The notes under the pieces: model-generated
What the model saw: the letters and a program-made list of their open reading frames with translations, nothing else
What the model was told of the DNA's origin: nothing
Databases searched by the model: none
Part shown: in pieces, positions 13,598-21,700 of the stretch
Position numbering within the stretch: the stretch's first letter is position 1
How the letters are laid out: every line of letters starts with the position of its first letter
Program-made: the position numbers and the translations under genes
Source: Phenylobacterium glaciei
GTDB taxonomy: Bacteria > Pseudomonadota > Alphaproteobacteria > Caulobacterales > Caulobacteraceae
Reading direction: 5' to 3'
DNA: 64,000 nt
Assembly: GCF_016772415.1 (NCBI RefSeq)
Contig: NZ_JAGSGD010000001.1
Coordinates: 496,001 to 560,000, forward strand

Positions 13598-14806
13598 CTA
13601 GACTATGCCCTTGGACCGCAGCTCCGCCACCTTCTCAGCGCCCAGACCCCCCAATCCCGTCAACACCTCGTCGGTGTGCTGGCCGAGCGTGGGCCCCGGC
13701 CAGCGAACCTTGCCGGGGGTCTCCGACATCTTGGGGAAGGCGCCCTGCATCTTGATCTTGCCGAACACCGGGTGGTCGGTCTCCACGATGGTGTCGCGGG
13801 CCTTGTACTGCTCGTTCTCCAGCATGTCGGGGGCCCGGAAGACCCGGCCGCAGGGGATGCCGTCGGCCTCCAGCAGGGCCAGCAGGTCGGGCAGGGTGAA
13901 GCCTCGGGTCCAGTCGGCGATGAGGTCGTCCAGCTCGCCCTGGTTCACGCCGCGAGACGCGTGGTCGATGAACTTGGGGTCCTTGGCCAGGTCGGGACGT
14001 CCCATGGTCTCGGCGAGGCGGGCGAAGACCGTGTCGCCATTGCCGCCGATCAGGATCATCTCGCCTTCCGCGCAGGGATAGACGTTCGACGGCGCGATGC
14101 CGGGCAGAATCGAGCCTGAGCGTTCGCGGACATAGCCGGTGAGGTCGTACTCGGTGACCAGGTTCTCCATCACCGCCAGCACGCTCTCATAGAGGGCCAC
14201 GTCCAGCATCTGGCCGCGGCCGGTGTTGGCGCGGTGGTGCAGGGCCATGGTGATGCCCATCACCGCATGCATGGCCGTCAGGCTGTCGCCAATGGAGATG
14301 CCGGCTCGGGCCGGGGGGCGGTCGGGCTCGCCGGTGACGTGGCGCAGGCCGCCCATGGCCTCGCCGATCAGGCCGTAGCCGGCGCGGCTGGCATAGGGGC
14401 CGGTCTGGCCGAAGCCCGACACGCGGGCCATGATCAGCCCGGGATTGATGGCCGACAGCGCCTCATAGCCCATGCCCCACTTCTCCATGGTGCCGGGCCG
14501 GAAGTTCTCGATCAGGATGTCGGCCTTGGCGATCAGGCCCCCGGCGATCTCGCGGCCCTGCGGCGTGCGCAGGTCCAGGGTGACCGACTGCTTGTTGCGC
14601 CCGATCACCGGCCACCAGGGCGACAGGCCCTGGGGCAGGCTGCGGCCCCATTGGCGCATCGGGTCGCCGGTCTTGGGATCCTCGATCTTGATCACCCGGG
14701 CGCCGAAGTCCCCCAGGATCTGGCCGGCGAAGGGCCCGGCGATCAGGGTGCCCATCTCGATGACCACGAGGTCCTTCAGCGGGCCTTCGGCGGCGGTTTG
14801 GGTCAT
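13598..14806 (-). CDS. CoA transferase, family III (CaiB/BaiF type)
   Basis: A 402-residue protein beginning with the family signature PLKDLVVIEMGTLIAGPFAGQILGD split over residues 9-33, with IGRNKQSVTLDLRTPQGREI and catalytic Asp174 in GISIGDSLTAMHAV. Family III enzymes move CoA between carboxylic acids via an aspartyl-CoA anhydride. The start at 14806 places the signature at the N-terminus; the frame is open further upstream to 15031 but overlaps the divergent FAH gene. Paired with a cupin and facing an FAH hydrolase/isomerase pair. Confidence 0.9.
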   Translation of the reverse strand: MTQTAAEGPLKDLVVIEMGTLIAGPFAGQILGDFGARVIKIEDPKTGDPMRQWGRSLPQGLSPWWPVIGRNKQSVTLDLRTPQGREIAGGLIAKADILIENFRPGTMEKWGMGYEALSAINPGLIMARVSGFGQTGPYASRAGYGLIGEAMGGLRHVTGEPDRPPARAGISIGDSLTAMHAVMGITMALHHRANTGRGQMLDVALYESVLAVMENLVTEYDLTGYVRERSGSILPGIAPSNVYPCAEGEMILIGGNGDTVFARLAETMGRPDLAKDPKFIDHASRGVNQGELDDLIADWTRGFTLPDLLALLEADGIPCGRVFRAPDMLENEQYKARDTIVETDHPVFGKIKMQGAFPKMSETPGKVRWPGPTLGQHTDEVLTGLGGLGAEKVAELRSKGIV

Positions 14807-14948
14807 TTGGGGTCTCCGGGCAGGTCGGCTTGGATGGCCGACCCGTTGGACCCGCCTGACCCCGCGTCTGTCAATCTCGCCGACCGGGCTCCCATCGCCC
14901 GCCCGCGCGGGGTTCCCTTCCTGCGGGTGGGGGCGTAAGGCGGCTCTC

Positions 14949-15629
14949 ATGACCGAATACGTCCTTGCTCCCGCCGCCCAGGCCTGCGTTCCCGTCGAGG
15001 GCTCGAGCGCCCTCTTCCCCGTCCGCCGCATCTATTGCGTGGGCCGCAACTACGCCGCCCACCGCCGCGAGATGGGGGGCGACGACCGCGATCCCCCCTT
15101 CTTCTTCGCCAAGCCCGCCGACGCCATAGTCGTCCCCGGCGACGCCGTCCCCTATCCGCCGCGCACCGGCAACCTGCACCACGAGATCGAGCTGGTGGTG
15201 GCGCTGAAGGGCGGCGGCTCGAACGTCCCCGTCGAGAGCGCGCTCGACCTGGTCTACGGCTACGCCGTCGGCGTCGACCTCACCCGCCGGGACCTGCAGA
15301 ACGCCGCCAAGGACAAGGGCCAGCCCTGGGAAGCCGGCAAGGCCTTCGACGCCTCGGCCCCGATCTCCGCCATCAAGCCCTGGACCGGCCCCGCGCCCCA
15401 GGGCCGTATCGCCATCTCGGTGAACGGGACGGTGAAACAGGAGGGCGTCGTGGCCGACATGATCTGGAACGTCGCCGAGATCATCAGCGAGGCCTCCAAG
15501 CTCTGGACCCTGGCCCCCGGCGACCTGATTTTCACCGGCACCCCTGAAGGCGTCGCGGCCATCGTGGCCGGCGACAAGATCGAGGGCGACGTCGAGGGCG
15601 TCGGCGCCCTCAGCTTCACGGTGGGCTGA
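14949..15629 (+). CDS. Fumarylacetoacetate hydrolase family protein
   Basis: The 226-residue protein is a minimal FAH domain: IYCVGRNYAAH at the start, metal-binding HHEIELVV (E-x-E), GYAVGVDLTRRDLQ (D), KAFDASAPIS and LIFTGTPEGV. FAH-family enzymes hydrolyse or decarboxylate beta-diketo acids at the end of aromatic ring cleavage (fumarylpyruvate, fumarylacetoacetate). One base separates it from the maleylacetoacetate-isomerase-like gene, the classical partner. Confidence 0.9.
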   Translation: MTEYVLAPAAQACVPVEGSSALFPVRRIYCVGRNYAAHRREMGGDDRDPPFFFAKPADAIVVPGDAVPYPPRTGNLHHEIELVVALKGGGSNVPVESALDLVYGYAVGVDLTRRDLQNAAKDKGQPWEAGKAFDASAPISAIKPWTGPAPQGRIAISVNGTVKQEGVVADMIWNVAEIISEASKLWTLAPGDLIFTGTPEGVAAIVAGDKIEGDVEGVGALSFTVG

Positions 15630-15630
15630 G

Positions 15631-16275
15631 ATGAGCCTGACCCTCTATTCCCAATGGCGGGCCACCGCCCCCTACCGGGTGCGCATCGGCCTGGCCCTGA
15701 AGGGCCTCGACTACGCCTATGAGCCGGTCGATCTGGTGGCCGGCGCCCAGCACAAGCCGGCCTATCGGGCGGTCAATATCCAGCGCCTGGTGCCGACCCT
15801 GGACCTGGGCGACGGGACCGACGTCCTGACCCAGAGCCTGGCGATCCTGGAATATCTCGACGAGATCCATCCCGAGCCGGCCCTGATGCCCAAGGACCCG
15901 ATGGACCGCGCCCGGGTCCGCGCCATGGCCGGGATCATCGCCTGCGACATCCATCCCCTGAACAACATGCGGGTGCAGCGCGCTCTGGAGGCCATGGACG
16001 TCGCCGCCCCGCGCCGCGCCAAGTGGACCGAGCGCTGGATCGTCGACGGCTTCAACACGCTCGAACCGATGATCGCCAAGTATGGTCAGGGCTTCTGCTT
16101 CGGCGACACGCCCACCATCGCCGACTGCTGCCTGATCCCGCAGATCTATTCCGCCGCCCGCTACAAGGTGGAGCTGGACGCCTGGCCGGCCATCCAGGCC
16201 GTCGGTCAGCGCTCGAAGGAACACCCAGCCTTCATCGCCGCCCTCCCCGAGAACCAGCCGGACGCGGTTAGCTAA
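15631..16275 (+). CDS. Zeta-class glutathione S-transferase / maleylacetoacetate (maleylpyruvate) isomerase
   Basis: A 214-residue protein with a GST N-terminal thioredoxin fold (LTLYSQWRATAPYRVRIGLALK), cis-Pro region LVPTLDLGDG, SQSLAILEYLDE and a helical C-domain with FCFGDTPTIADCCLIPQIY. The usual zeta-class S-S-C/A-x-Y-R-V-R active-site start reads A-T-A-P-Y-R-V-R, lacking the canonical Ser pair. It probably isomerises a cis ring-cleavage product for the FAH hydrolase encoded just upstream. Confidence 0.82.
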   Translation: MSLTLYSQWRATAPYRVRIGLALKGLDYAYEPVDLVAGAQHKPAYRAVNIQRLVPTLDLGDGTDVLTQSLAILEYLDEIHPEPALMPKDPMDRARVRAMAGIIACDIHPLNNMRVQRALEAMDVAAPRRAKWTERWIVDGFNTLEPMIAKYGQGFCFGDTPTIADCCLIPQIYSAARYKVELDAWPAIQAVGQRSKEHPAFIAALPENQPDAVS

Positions 16276-16280
16276 TATGT

Positions 16281-16407
16281 TCGTCATCCCCGGGCTTGTC
16301 CCGGGGACCCATGATCTCCGCCTCGCCGTAGAGCGCGTGGCGGGCGTCGCGGCGACTTGCTGGAGCACCGAGATCATGGGTGGCCGGGACAAGCCCGGCC
16401 ATGACGA
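16281..16407. repeat. Dispersed palindromic element, family A, full-length copy
   Basis: The left end reads TCGTCATCCCCGGGCTTGTC and the right end is its near-perfect inverse, finishing ATGACGA. The interior also pairs (CCATGATCTCCG near 16310 with CGAGATCATGGG near 16370). The 127-bp element lies between the convergent isomerase and pbpC genes. Related copies: 29686-29718 (short) and 55783-55912. Confidence 0.8.
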
Positions 16408-16431
16408 TCCTCGGGGTGGGAGTTGTGCGGG

Positions 16432-18441
16432 CTAGTTCCCCCTGACTCGCACCCTTGCCGTCACCTTCCTCCCCTCGGCGTCGATGACCATCAGGCGGTA
16501 GAACCCCGGGCCCTTGGGGCGCCAGACCACGCGGCCGGAGACGGGATCGCGGTCCAGGGGCTCGCCCTCGATGTACCAGGACAGGCCCTCGCCGCCGGCG
16601 GCCAGGACCAGGCCGCGAGACCTGGGTCCGAAGCTCTCCACCTGTACGGCCGACCCGTCCGGCGGGAAGATCAGGCGCGGACCTTCGGAGACGGTGTCCA
16701 GGCTCTGCAACGCCGTCGGCGCGGCCCTCGGGGCGATGGGGCGCGGGGCGGCGGCAGGCGCGTCCAGCAGGTCGGCGACGTCGAAGAGCAGGGGCAGCGC
16801 CGCGTCGCGCCCGGTCAGGCCGCCCCGCGCCCCGCCGTCGGCCCGGCCGGTCCAGACCAGGATCACGTACTTGCCCACCACGCCGGCCGCCACCGCGTCG
16901 CGGAAGCCGTAGGAGGTGCCGGTCTTGAAGGCCATCAGCGGCCGGCCCTTGGTCAGCACCGCCGGGCTTGAGCCGGCCGGCGGCGGGGTCTCGCGGAGGA
17001 TGTCCAGCACCTGGCTGGCCGCCGCCGATCGCATCAGCCGGTCGCCGCCCTGGTGCGGGCGTTTCCTGGCCTCGGCCTCGGTCCAGGCGAGCGGCTTGGC
17101 CACGCCGCCGTCGCCCAGCGCCGCGTAGAGGGTCGCCAGGTCGCGCAGGCTGATCCCGACGCCGCCGAGGGCTATGGCCAGGCCCGGCGTGCGGAGCTGG
17201 CGGCGCGGGCGCACCAGGGTCACGTCCACCGCCGCCAGCCGGGCCTCGAAGGAGGACGGGCCCACCTTCTCCAGAAGTTCGACGGCCGGCACGTTCAGGG
17301 AGTGGGACAAGGCCTCGCGGGCGGTCACCTTGCCGTGGAACACCCGGTCGAAGTTCTCCGGCTGGTAGTCGGCGAAGCGGCGCGGCGCGTCGTTGATCTC
17401 GGTGTCGGGCGCGGCGATGCCGTCGTCGAAGGCGAAGCCGTAGATGAAAGGCTTCAGCGACGAACCCGGCGAGCGGATGGCCCGCGTCATGTCGATCCAG
17501 CCGCCGGGGCGGTCCAGGCCGCCCGAGCCGACGGCGGCGCGCACGGCGCGGCTCTTGATCTCCACCACCAGGATGGCGGCGGTGTCCTCCGGCCCCTGGG
17601 CGCGTGACACGGCGGCGGCGAGCGGCTCCAGCCGCGACTGCAGGCCGGCGTCGATCGTGGAGACCACCGAGGCCTGGGAGGCGGGCGCGGCGCGCGCCAG
17701 CTGTCCCGCCACATGCCAGGCCATGGCGGGGAAGGGCGCGCGGCCGGGCAGGGGCTCGCCGTCGGCCTCGCTGGCCTCCACCTCGGTCATGCGGCGGGCG
17801 CGGACCATCTTGTCCAGCACCTCGCGTCGGGCGGCGCGGGCCGCGTCGGGGCGGCGGTCGGGGCGGCGGGCCTCCGGCGACTGCGGCAGGGCGATCAGCA
17901 GGGCCTGCTCGCTGTCGGTCAGGGTCTCCGGTTCATGGCCGAGATAGGAGAGGCTGGCGGCCCGCACGCCTTCGAGATTACCGCCGTAGGGCGCCAGGGT
18001 GAGGTAGAGGGCCAGGATTTCACGCTTGGAATAGCGGGCCTCGATCTGCACGGCCCGGATCATCTCGATCAGCTTGGCGCCGAGCGTCCGGGGCCGGGGC
18101 TCCAGCAGGCGTACCGTCTGCATGGTCAGGGTCGAGGCGCCGGAGGTGGCGCGGCCATGGGCGACCGCCGACCCCGTCGCCCGGATCACCGCGATGGGGT
18201 CGACGCCAGGGTGCAGCCAGAAGCGGGCGTCCTCCACGGCCACCAGCCGTTTTTGAAAGGTCTTGTCCGTGCGCTGGAGGTCCGCCCGGATCCGCCACCG
18301 CCCGTCCTCCACCGGCAGCGCCCGCAGCCAGGCGCCGCGCCGGTCCAGGGCCACTGGCGAGGACCGCTTGGCGCGGGAAAGGTCCGGCGGCAGCAGGGCG
18401 TCCAGGGCGACGACCCCCGTCTCCACGGCGAGCAGGGCCAT
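16432..18441 (-). CDS. pbpC: Penicillin-binding protein 1C (bifunctional transglycosylase/transpeptidase)
   Basis: The product has one membrane anchor, a glycosyltransferase-51 domain (VAVEDARFWLHPGVDP with the catalytic Glu, then SGASTLTMQ), a transpeptidase domain with S327-S-L-K330, a serine-leucine-asparagine motif (SLN in LSHSLNVPA) and K506-T-G-T, and the PBP1C-specific C-terminal domain. It polymerises and crosslinks peptidoglycan in the periplasm. The start is uncertain: 18441 is the first ATG that does not pass through a repeat, giving 669 residues, but the anchor then begins abruptly. The frame continues upstream through the family C repeat to an ATG at 18630. Located directly behind the alpha-2-macroglobulin gene, its usual partner. 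Confidence 0.88.
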   Translation of the reverse strand: MALLAVETGVVALDALLPPDLSRAKRSSPVALDRRGAWLRALPVEDGRWRIRADLQRTDKTFQKRLVAVEDARFWLHPGVDPIAVIRATGSAVAHGRATSGASTLTMQTVRLLEPRPRTLGAKLIEMIRAVQIEARYSKREILALYLTLAPYGGNLEGVRAASLSYLGHEPETLTDSEQALLIALPQSPEARRPDRRPDAARAARREVLDKMVRARRMTEVEASEADGEPLPGRAPFPAMAWHVAGQLARAAPASQASVVSTIDAGLQSRLEPLAAAVSRAQGPEDTAAILVVEIKSRAVRAAVGSGGLDRPGGWIDMTRAIRSPGSSLKPFIYGFAFDDGIAAPDTEINDAPRRFADYQPENFDRVFHGKVTAREALSHSLNVPAVELLEKVGPSSFEARLAAVDVTLVRPRRQLRTPGLAIALGGVGISLRDLATLYAALGDGGVAKPLAWTEAEARKRPHQGGDRLMRSAAASQVLDILRETPPPAGSSPAVLTKGRPLMAFKTGTSYGFRDAVAAGVVGKYVILVWTGRADGGARGGLTGRDAALPLLFDVADLLDAPAAAPRPIAPRAAPTALQSLDTVSEGPRLIFPPDGSAVQVESFGPRSRGLVLAAGGEGLSWYIEGEPLDRDPVSGRVVWRPKGPGFYRLMVIDAEGRKVTARVRVRGN

Positions 18442-18470
18442 GAGCGCCAGGGTGAGGCGGCGAATCTTCC

Positions 18471-18699
18471 CCTTCTCCCCTTGCGGGAGAAGGTGGCCCT
18501 GCGAAGCAGGGTCGGATGAGGGGTCGCTCAGACCTTTCCGTCGAACCCTCGCCAACAGCGCGTCGAGGGCGGCGCGACCCCTCACCGGACCGTCCTCCGG
18601 ACGGCCACCGCCGAGGGCGAGCCGGGCCACCTAAGCCCGACTATGCGGTTCGCCAACGATTTGGCGAACCGCCGCCCTCGGCCCCGCAAGGGGAGAGGG
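18471..18699. repeat. Dispersed palindromic element, family C, copy at the pbpC 5' end
   Basis: The left arm CCTTCTCCCCTTGCGGGAGA (from 18471) is mirrored by the right arm CGCAAGGGGAGAGGG ending at 18699; inside, GAGGGGTCGC (about 18517-18527) mirrors GCGACCCCTC (about 18574-18583), and GCGGTTCGCCAA-CGAT-TTGGCGAACCGC (18645-18672) is a perfect twelve-pair hairpin. It fills nearly all of the space between the alpha-2-macroglobulin stop and the first safe pbpC start codon. Confidence 0.75.
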
Positions 18700-18721
18700 C
18701 TTACGCTACTGATCGAAACCA

Positions 18722-21700
18722 CTACGGCCCCGGCGAAATCGTCGTCCGGTCCGCCGCCGTGCGGGCGTTCAGCGCGGGACGGTACATATCCTTGGCCTGG
18801 GCGCCCGGCAGCAGGAAGTCGCCGGCGGTCACCGCGCGGGCGACATAGGCGAAGGCGAAAGTGCCCTTCCCCGCCAGATCCATGGCCGCGACATAGCGGT
18901 CGTCGCGGCTTTCCTGCACATCGGCGGTCGAGAGCGTTCCGAGGAACTTGAACGGCCCGCTCTGGGCGTCGTCGGGTCCCAGCACGGTCTCGATCTCGAA
19001 GCCGGCCGGCAGCGGATCGTCGATGACCAGCGCCATGGAGCGGGCCTGGCTGGACCGTCCGCTCACCAGCACGATCACCCGGTCGCCCTGGCGCAGGGCT
19101 CGGGGATCGACCGCGCCGCCGGTGAAGCCCACCAGCCGCTTGGACAGCGACAGGCCGCTCTCGCTGGCCGGAGGCGCGGCGATGGGCGTGCCCGTCACCG
19201 TCACCGTCCGCCACAGCGCATTGCCGCCGTTGACGAAGCTGGCGCCCGCCAGCTTGCCCACCGCCCAGCGGGGCGCCCCGCCCGCCGAACTCAGCGGGAT
19301 GGCGCCGGTGGCGGTCACCTTGATCGGCCCCGCCGCCTTCAGCATGAAGTGGGCGGCCTGCAGCAGGCGCGCCTGTTCCTGGGTGTTGAGGCTGTCGGGG
19401 TCCTTCACGGCGTTCTCGAGCCGGCCTTGCAGCCCTCGCGCCATGCCGCTCTCGCCCGCCTCGTAGGCCAGCGCGATGACCCCGGCCAGATCCCGCAGCG
19501 GGCTCTGATACCAGTCGCTGTCCTCGCGATAGCCGAGACCGGCGATGGCCTGGCGCAGGGCCGAGCGGGCCCGGGCGTGGTCGCCCATCAGGGCGAGCCC
19601 CGCGCCCACCTGGGCCTTGGCCAGCGGCGACTTCTCGCTCTTCATCTGCACGTCGTGCCACCAGCGCAGGCGGCCGAGGTCACCGCGTCCACCCTTGGCC
19701 AGGACGTAGAGGGCGTAGGCCGAGGCGCGGCTCCGCATGGTCTCGGTGGCCTTCTTGGAGGCCTCGGGCGAGCCCGCCCACCACTCGGGATATTCCGTGC
19801 GGTAGGAGATCGACACCCAGCCGTCGGGCCGCGAGACCTGACGCATGGCCGACAGCGCGCGGTCGACGGCCTGCTGCGGCACGGGCACGCCGGCACGCTG
19901 GGCCTCGATCAGGAAGTCGGTGGCGTAGGCGCCCAGCCAGGCGTCGGCCTCGCCGTCGCCCACCCGCCAGAGGCCAAAGGCCCCGTCGAGGGTCTGGCGG
20001 TCCAGGAGGCGTCCCACGGCGCCGGCGAGCGCCGCCGAGGAGCGCTTCACCTTCGGATCGGCGGTGACCTCTTGGGCGTAGAGCAGGGGATAGGCCGCCG
20101 AGATGGTCTGCTCGGTGCAGCCGTAGGGGTAGCGCGACAGGGCCACCGCGATCGGCCCGGGGTCGAAGCCCCGGAAGGGCGAGTAGCTCACCTGCAGGGT
20201 TGCATCGCCCGCCGCCAGACCCGACAGCAGGTTGGCCGTGGGGGTGTAGCTGGTCCCCGGCCGTTGCAGCTCGATGGTGGTCCGCGTGATCGGGCTCCAG
20301 CCCAGGCGGGTCTGGATCGGATAGTCCCGCGCCGTCGTGAAGCCCGGCCCGGTGACGGTGAACCCGACCTTGCCGATGCCGGCGCGGGTGGGGGCGTCGA
20401 AGGGTATCCGCTCGGCGACCCTCTGGTTGTGGGCCAATTGATAGGCCTTCTTGAACGGCGCCAGGATGCCGCCCGACGAGGTGAGCTGGGCGACATATTC
20501 GCCGACCTTGCCCTCCAGGTTATGCAGTTCCAGCGTGGCGAAGGCCTTGTCCCCAGGCGCCAGGAAGCGCGGCAGGGACAGTTCGGTCACCACCGGCTCG
20601 CGCACGGTCAGTGGCTTGGAGGCCGAGCCCACGGCGGTGTCGGTCCAGGCCACGGCCATCAGCCGCAGTTCGCCGTTGAAGTCGGGCGCCGGGAACTTGA
20701 TCACCGCCTTGCCGTCGAGGCCCGTCTCCACCACGCCCGACCACAGGGCGACGGTCTTGATGGGGGTGACGGTCAGGCCCTCGCCGCCGATCTCGTCGCC
20801 GCCGAAGTTGACGTTGGCCGGGGCGCCCAGGTTGGGATCGAGCATGCGACCGTAGTCGTCGCGGTAGTCGAGGGTCAGCGCCTTCTTGCCGAAGTACCAC
20901 TTCACGGGGTCGGGGCTGTCGAACTTGGTCAGCCGCAGGATGCCTTCGTCCACGGCCGCGAGCGTCACGTGGGCCCGGCCGCCGAACCCGGCGCCCTTGA
21001 TGGAGATCGGCACGCTGAGCAGGGTCTTGGAGTCCACCTTGACCGGGGTGTTGAGCTCCACGGTGAGCTTGCGGTCCTTGGGGTCGAGGGGGACATAGAC
21101 CAGGCCCAGGGCCCGGCGCGGCTTGGGCGCGGCCACCGGATCGCGGGGCTGCACCACGCTCACCAGCACATAGGCCCCGCCGCCCCAGGCGCCGTTGGTC
21201 TTGAGGCGCACGGTGGCGCCCTCCTTGCCGACGGTGACGGTCTTGAAGTCGATCAGCCGGTCGGTGGCCACCGCGATCTGGGCCTCCCCCGCATAGGGGG
21301 GCTTGAGGGTGATCTCGACGGTGTCGCCCTGGGCGTAGGCCTTGGCCCCGGCGCTGACGCGCACGAAGTCGGGGGCCTCCACGTCCTTGGCGGGCGCGCC
21401 CCAGCCCGAAGCGAAGCGGATGACGCTTTTCACGCCCCCCGGCCCGGTGAGTTCCAGCCGATAGTCGCCCCAGCCGAGACGGCGTGCGATGCGGGCCGGA
21501 GCCCCGGCGCCGACGTTCAGCGCCCCCTTCTGCACCACGACGTCGCGGCTGGTCCGGCGCCACTGCCAGCGGCCGTCCTGCTGGAACCAGTCATAGTCCC
21601 AGTTCTCGGCGATCAGGCTGTAGGCCACGCCGTTCGCGCTTGTGCGCTTGCCGGCCGCGTCGGCGGCGATGATGTTGAGGGCTATGGTGGGATCACCATT

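Noticed and set aside
16281..16407. Possible CRISPR or transposon end
   Set aside because: The symmetric sequence has no spacers, transposase or regular array; similar copies elsewhere show it to be a dispersed palindrome.
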